Below, piece by piece: positions 61,156 through 64,000 of a stretch of 64,000 nt of DNA. The DNA is from Ramlibacter sp. WS9 (GTDB lineage: Bacteria; Pseudomonadota; Gammaproteobacteria; Burkholderiales; Burkholderiaceae_C). Location of the stretch: positions 35,264 through 99,263 of the forward strand of contig NZ_RKMB01000023.1 in NCBI RefSeq assembly GCF_003797765.1, written 5' to 3'. The notes below the pieces were generated by a model, which worked only from the letters and a program-made list of their open reading frames with translations, searched no databases and was not told where the DNA came from. The position numbers were made by a program, and so were the translations under genes. Each line of letters starts with the position of its first letter. Within the stretch, counting starts at the first letter, position 1.

Positions 61156-62292
61156 ATGACAACCAAGCTTCCACGCTGGCTGGTGCGCACGATCATGACG
61201 CTCGCCGTGCTTGCGGCAGTGCTCGTTGCCGGGACATGGGTGGTGTTGTCTCAACCGCAGTTCGGTGCGCCCATGGCCGGCGCGCGACTTGAACGCGCAG
61301 TCGCCAATCCGCAGTACAAGGGCGGCCGCTTCGTCAACCTGGAGCCCGAAGCCCCGAGCGACACTTCATTGGTCGACTACACCATGCGCCAGATGTCCGG
61401 CGACGAGGTGCGCGTGCCGCCGAAGCCTGTGCCGGTGCAAGTCGTGGACAAGGCGGCGCTGGCGGCCGCTCCGCCGGCGAGCGGCCTGCGCGCATTCTGG
61501 ATCGGCCACGCCAGCACGTATGTGGAGATCGACGGAATGCGCATCCTGATGGACCCGGTGTTCGCCGAGCGCGTTTCGCCCCTGCCGGTCGGCCCGGGGC
61601 GTTTCCATGCGCCGCCGATCGCACTGGCCGACCTGCCCCGCATCGACGCCGTGCTCATCTCGCATGACCACTACGACCACCTCGACATGGACACGGTGCG
61701 CCACCTCGCGCAGCGTGGCTCGAAGTTCTACGTGCCGCTGGGCATCGGCGCGCACCTGGAACGATGGGGCGTGCCCGCCGCACAGATCGAGGAGCTGGAA
61801 TGGTGGCAGGAGCGTTCGGTCGGCAGCGTGCGCATCGTGTGCACGCCCACGCGACACTACTCCGGCCGCGGCTTGAACAACCGCAGCACCACGCTCTGGT
61901 CAAGCTGGTCGGTGATCGGGCCGCAGCACCGCTTCTTCTACAGCGGCGACACGGGCTACGGCAAGCTGTTCCAGGACATCGGCGCGCGCCTGGGCCCGTT
62001 CGACATGGCCTTCGTCAAGATCGGCGCCTACGGGCCGGGCCAGGCCTGGACCGACATCCACATGACACCCGAGCAGGCTGTGCAGGTGCACCGAGACGTG
62101 CGCGCCAAACGCATGTTTCCCGTCCACTGGTCGACCTTCAACCTGGCGTATCACGATTGGGATGAACCGATCCGGCGAGCGGCGGCGGAAGCCACGCGCG
62201 TGGGCGTTGAACTGGTCACGCCGCGTTTGGGCGAGGTCGTCGATGCAGACCGCCCGTTCGCGTCGACGCGGTGGTGGGAGTCCGTGCGGTAA
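61156..62292 (+). CDS. Membrane-anchored MBL-fold hydrolase (NAPE-PLD/UlaG-like)
   Basis: 378 residues from the ATG at 61156. One N-terminal membrane helix (about 12-33, TIMTLAVLAAVLVAGTWVVL). Metal-binding HxHxDH motif SHDHYDHLD, plus GHASTYVEIDGMRILMDPVF, CTPTRHYSGRG, YSGDTGY and a late HW pair (FPVHWSTF). The layout matches N-acyl-phosphatidylethanolamine phospholipase D-like bacterial proteins. Probable phospholipid or lactone hydrolysis facing the periplasm; substrate unknown. Confidence 0.85.
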   Translation: MTTKLPRWLVRTIMTLAVLAAVLVAGTWVVLSQPQFGAPMAGARLERAVANPQYKGGRFVNLEPEAPSDTSLVDYTMRQMSGDEVRVPPKPVPVQVVDKAALAAAPPASGLRAFWIGHASTYVEIDGMRILMDPVFAERVSPLPVGPGRFHAPPIALADLPRIDAVLISHDHYDHLDMDTVRHLAQRGSKFYVPLGIGAHLERWGVPAAQIEELEWWQERSVGSVRIVCTPTRHYSGRGLNNRSTTLWSSWSVIGPQHRFFYSGDTGYGKLFQDIGARLGPFDMAFVKIGAYGPGQAWTDIHMTPEQAVQVHRDVRAKRMFPVHWSTFNLAYHDWDEPIRRAAAEATRVGVELVTPRLGEVVDADRPFASTRWWESVR

Positions 62293-62301
62293 CCGCCGGC
62301 G

Positions 62302-63156
62302 TCAGGCGCCGCGCAGGAACAACAGCGCCCGCTTGTCCGCGGGCTCACGGCCGGTGTTGATGAAATCGACCAGCTCTCGCGCGACGGCATCGATGTCGAA
62401 GCCGTGCGTCCTCATGCGAACGGGAATGTCGCTCCCGCGGACGACCGAGCGCGCGTAGCCCTGGATGAACGTCTGTTCGATGACGTGTGTGCTGCCCAAT
62501 TCATAGAACGCCGCCATGCCGCGAATGTATTCCGACTTGTCGACATCCGCGAACGAAAACGGCAGCATGCCGCCCGCCAGCAGCGCCGCGTTCGCCGCCA
62601 GGCGTGAAGCGCGCTTGTTGCCGTTGGCGAAGACCTGCACGTAGGGAATGCGCGTCATCAAATACAGCGCAGCCTCCACCGGACGCAGGCTGCGCGCCTG
62701 CGCAATGATCTGCTCGAGCGCGTGCCGAGGCTTGCCGCGCTGGTGCTCGGGAAGAAAATGCTCCGACTCGGCCACTTCGGCCAGGCCGTGATCGTGCGTC
62801 ACCAGGGCGTGCATGGCGCAGACGTTGTCCCGAGTGAGTTCACGGTGCGTCCAGAGGTACTCGGCGGCCGTCTTGTGATCGAGCACGAGCAGCGCGTCCG
62901 CGGTCGGCTTGTCCTTGTTCTTCTGGCCGTAGCGAATCAGCGCCTCCGTGTCCAAAGCGGAATAGCTGCCGCCTTCGAGAAGCGATGAGCCCCAGGAAAA
63001 ATCCACGAGGAACATCGTGCGGAAGCGTTTGTCCACGGGTGTCGCAATGGCCTGAATGCCTTCGCACCGCAGGGCCGTCTGCGGATCGATGTTAGGTTGA
63101 GCGTCGAGCAGTTCTTCCTTGAACACGTAGCGCTCCGGCAAGCTAACCATGGGCAT
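62302..63156 (-). CDS. Fic-fold protein with degenerate active site
   Basis: 284 residues from MPMVSLPERYVFKEELL; the frame is open upstream, but the extension looks non-coding. The Fic core is recognisable, but the motif reads VQVFANGNKRASRL where H-x-F-x-D/E-G-N-G-R-x-x-R is expected: the catalytic His is Gln and the acidic residue is Asn. AMP transfer is therefore unlikely; some Fic relatives of this type have lost or changed activity. It is convergent with the MBL gene and divergent from the DUF4214 gene. No antitoxin gene adjoins. Confidence 0.75.
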   Translation of the reverse strand: MPMVSLPERYVFKEELLDAQPNIDPQTALRCEGIQAIATPVDKRFRTMFLVDFSWGSSLLEGGSYSALDTEALIRYGQKNKDKPTADALLVLDHKTAAEYLWTHRELTRDNVCAMHALVTHDHGLAEVAESEHFLPEHQRGKPRHALEQIIAQARSLRPVEAALYLMTRIPYVQVFANGNKRASRLAANAALLAGGMLPFSFADVDKSEYIRGMAAFYELGSTHVIEQTFIQGYARSVVRGSDIPVRMRTHGFDIDAVARELVDFINTGREPADKRALLFLRGA

Positions 63157-63379
63157 AGATGACAAGGAAAAAGAACCTGAAGAATGTTGAATGCTAAGGA
63201 GTTTTTTCCTTCTCGTCACATGACGATGCTTGGCCGCCTTTCTTGTCACGGACTGGCCGAGCTGCCGCAAAGCAGCCGACAGCTTGCACACCGCTGTCCA
63301 TAGGGCCCAACCCGCTCCAATGTCGAAGTAACGTTCGTTTACACTTTCCAAGTCTCTCGCCCGGGAGATGTTTTACCCC

Positions 63380-63421
63380 TGAGAGGTTCTTCGATCAGCT
63401 GCCTCGCGCGGCGTCCTCTCA
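63380..63421 (+). promoter_or_regulatory. Leader hairpin before the DUF4214 gene
   Basis: TGAGAGG (63380-63386) pairs with CCTCTCA (63415-63421) around a 28-nt loop, 16 bp before the ATG. The 281-bp gap from 63157 otherwise shows no gene. The role is unproven. Confidence 0.3.
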
Positions 63422-63437
63422 CTTGCCGAAAGCCCCC

Positions 63438-64000
63438 ATGTCCGTCAACCGCGCCCAGCTGGTCGAGCTTTACCTTGCTTATGTGGGCCGTCCGCCGGAC
63501 GTTCCGGGCTTGAACTTCTATCTGAACGGCGACTGGCCATTTGGCGACGTGGTCCACTGGTTCTACGCTTCGCCGGAGTCCACGACCCTGTATCACAACT
63601 CCGCCGGCGCCGATCAGATCAACGCGATCTACCAGAACCTGTTCAACCGGGACGCTGAGGCGGGGGGCATGGCCTTCTGGCTGGACGCGCTCGCCACCGG
63701 CCGCGTCACCTCAGAGTATGTTGCCCTGGCGATTCTGCAGAGCGCGCAGAACTCCGACATCACGGCCGTGCAGAACAAGCTGGCACTGACCACGGCCTTC
63801 CTGGAGCAGTTGGACACCAACCGCGAGATCGCCGGCTTTGCGGGCGACCACTCGGCCGCGCTGGCGCGCGCCTTCGTCGAGACGGTGGATGCTTCCCCGG
63901 AAAGCCTGGCTGCGGCGATGGCCATCCTCCTGGCGCAGGTCGACCTGGCGACCGGCCTGCCGCCGGCGCCACCGCCGCCGCCGCCCCCCGCGCCCGCGCC
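63438..64000 (+). CDS. DUF4214-type surface protein, partial at window edge
   Basis: At least 187 residues, running off the right edge. Residues about 5-150 follow the DUF4214 pattern (ELYLAYVGRPPDVPGLNFYL; INAIYQNLFNRDAEAGGMAF, then W; LQSAQNSDITAVQNKLALTT). A run of prolines follows (PPAPPPPPPP), a likely hinge to a further domain outside the window. There is no N-terminal signal peptide; such proteins are often secreted by type I systems via a C-terminal signal. Confidence 0.8.
   Translation, partial: MSVNRAQLVELYLAYVGRPPDVPGLNFYLNGDWPFGDVVHWFYASPESTTLYHNSAGADQINAIYQNLFNRDAEAGGMAFWLDALATGRVTSEYVALAILQSAQNSDITAVQNKLALTTAFLEQLDTNREIAGFAGDHSAALARAFVETVDASPESLAAAMAILLAQVDLATGLPPAPPPPPPPAPA

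Overview
The window is GC-rich, densely coded DNA with short intergenic gaps, many ATGA/GTGA stop-start overlaps and many ABC importers. Gene content points to a Burkholderiales betaproteobacterium, most like Comamonadaceae (Ramlibacter/Variovorax/Rhodoferax-type): methionine synthase split over two genes, a Tat-type PhoX phosphatase, GTP-dependent PEP carboxykinase, an ArgP/DadA pair, and intergenic repeats of a kind I associate with that family. The species cannot be named from the sequence. No rRNA, tRNA, prophage, IS transposase or CRISPR was seen.

Layout. 1-7 kb: 3' part of the split metH, a cNMP-binding protein, phoX behind a good Pho box, an Lrp regulator, a small VCBS-like protein, and the homocysteine-binding half of metH. 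7-16 kb: recQ, a double AAA+ ATPase, threonine ammonia-lyase with a thioesterase, and modABC. 16-20 kb: pckG with a strong leader hairpin, then a Fic protein fused to an AbiEi-like N-terminus behind a direct-repeat array. 20-24.5 kb: a small-protein operon divergent from a LysR regulator, a serine hydrolase, an AraC regulator and another small protein. 24.6-29.7 kb: PAS histidine kinase, GlrR-like sigma-54 activator, two TGTC-N10-GACA sites, a sigma-54 promoter, a small lipoprotein and a globin, then a phosphoesterase. 30-33 kb: argP/dadA. 33-37 kb: a pyridine-catabolism-like cluster (nicX-like dioxygenase, alpha/beta hydrolase, ACAD-fold flavoprotein, flavin reductase, MarR regulator). 37-40.8 kb: GNAT-like protein plus desaturase, a DMT exporter, two small ORFs and a LysR remnant. 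40.8-50.1 kb: a solute-binding protein divergent from a dipeptide-type ABC operon that also encodes an RpiR regulator and an N-acyl-D-amino-acid deacylase. 50.1-50.6 kb: a 257-bp nested inverted-repeat element. 50.6-61 kb: an AraC regulator divergent from an acyl-CoA ligase/Liv-type ABC/nitronate monooxygenase/lipase operon. 61-64 kb: an MBL-fold hydrolase, a Fic protein lacking the catalytic His, and the start of a DUF4214 protein.

Most promising: (1) the kinase/GlrR-like regulator/sigma-54/lipoprotein/globin unit at 24.6-28.8 kb, where regulator, DNA sites and promoter are all visible together; (2) the AbiEi-Fic fusion with paired repeats 31 bp apart, the last covering its start codon; (3) the NicX-like cluster, which appears to carry a two-component flavin monooxygenase; (4) the REP-like palindrome read in frame inside metH. 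All calls rest on reading the sequence and on family knowledge; nothing was searched or computed.
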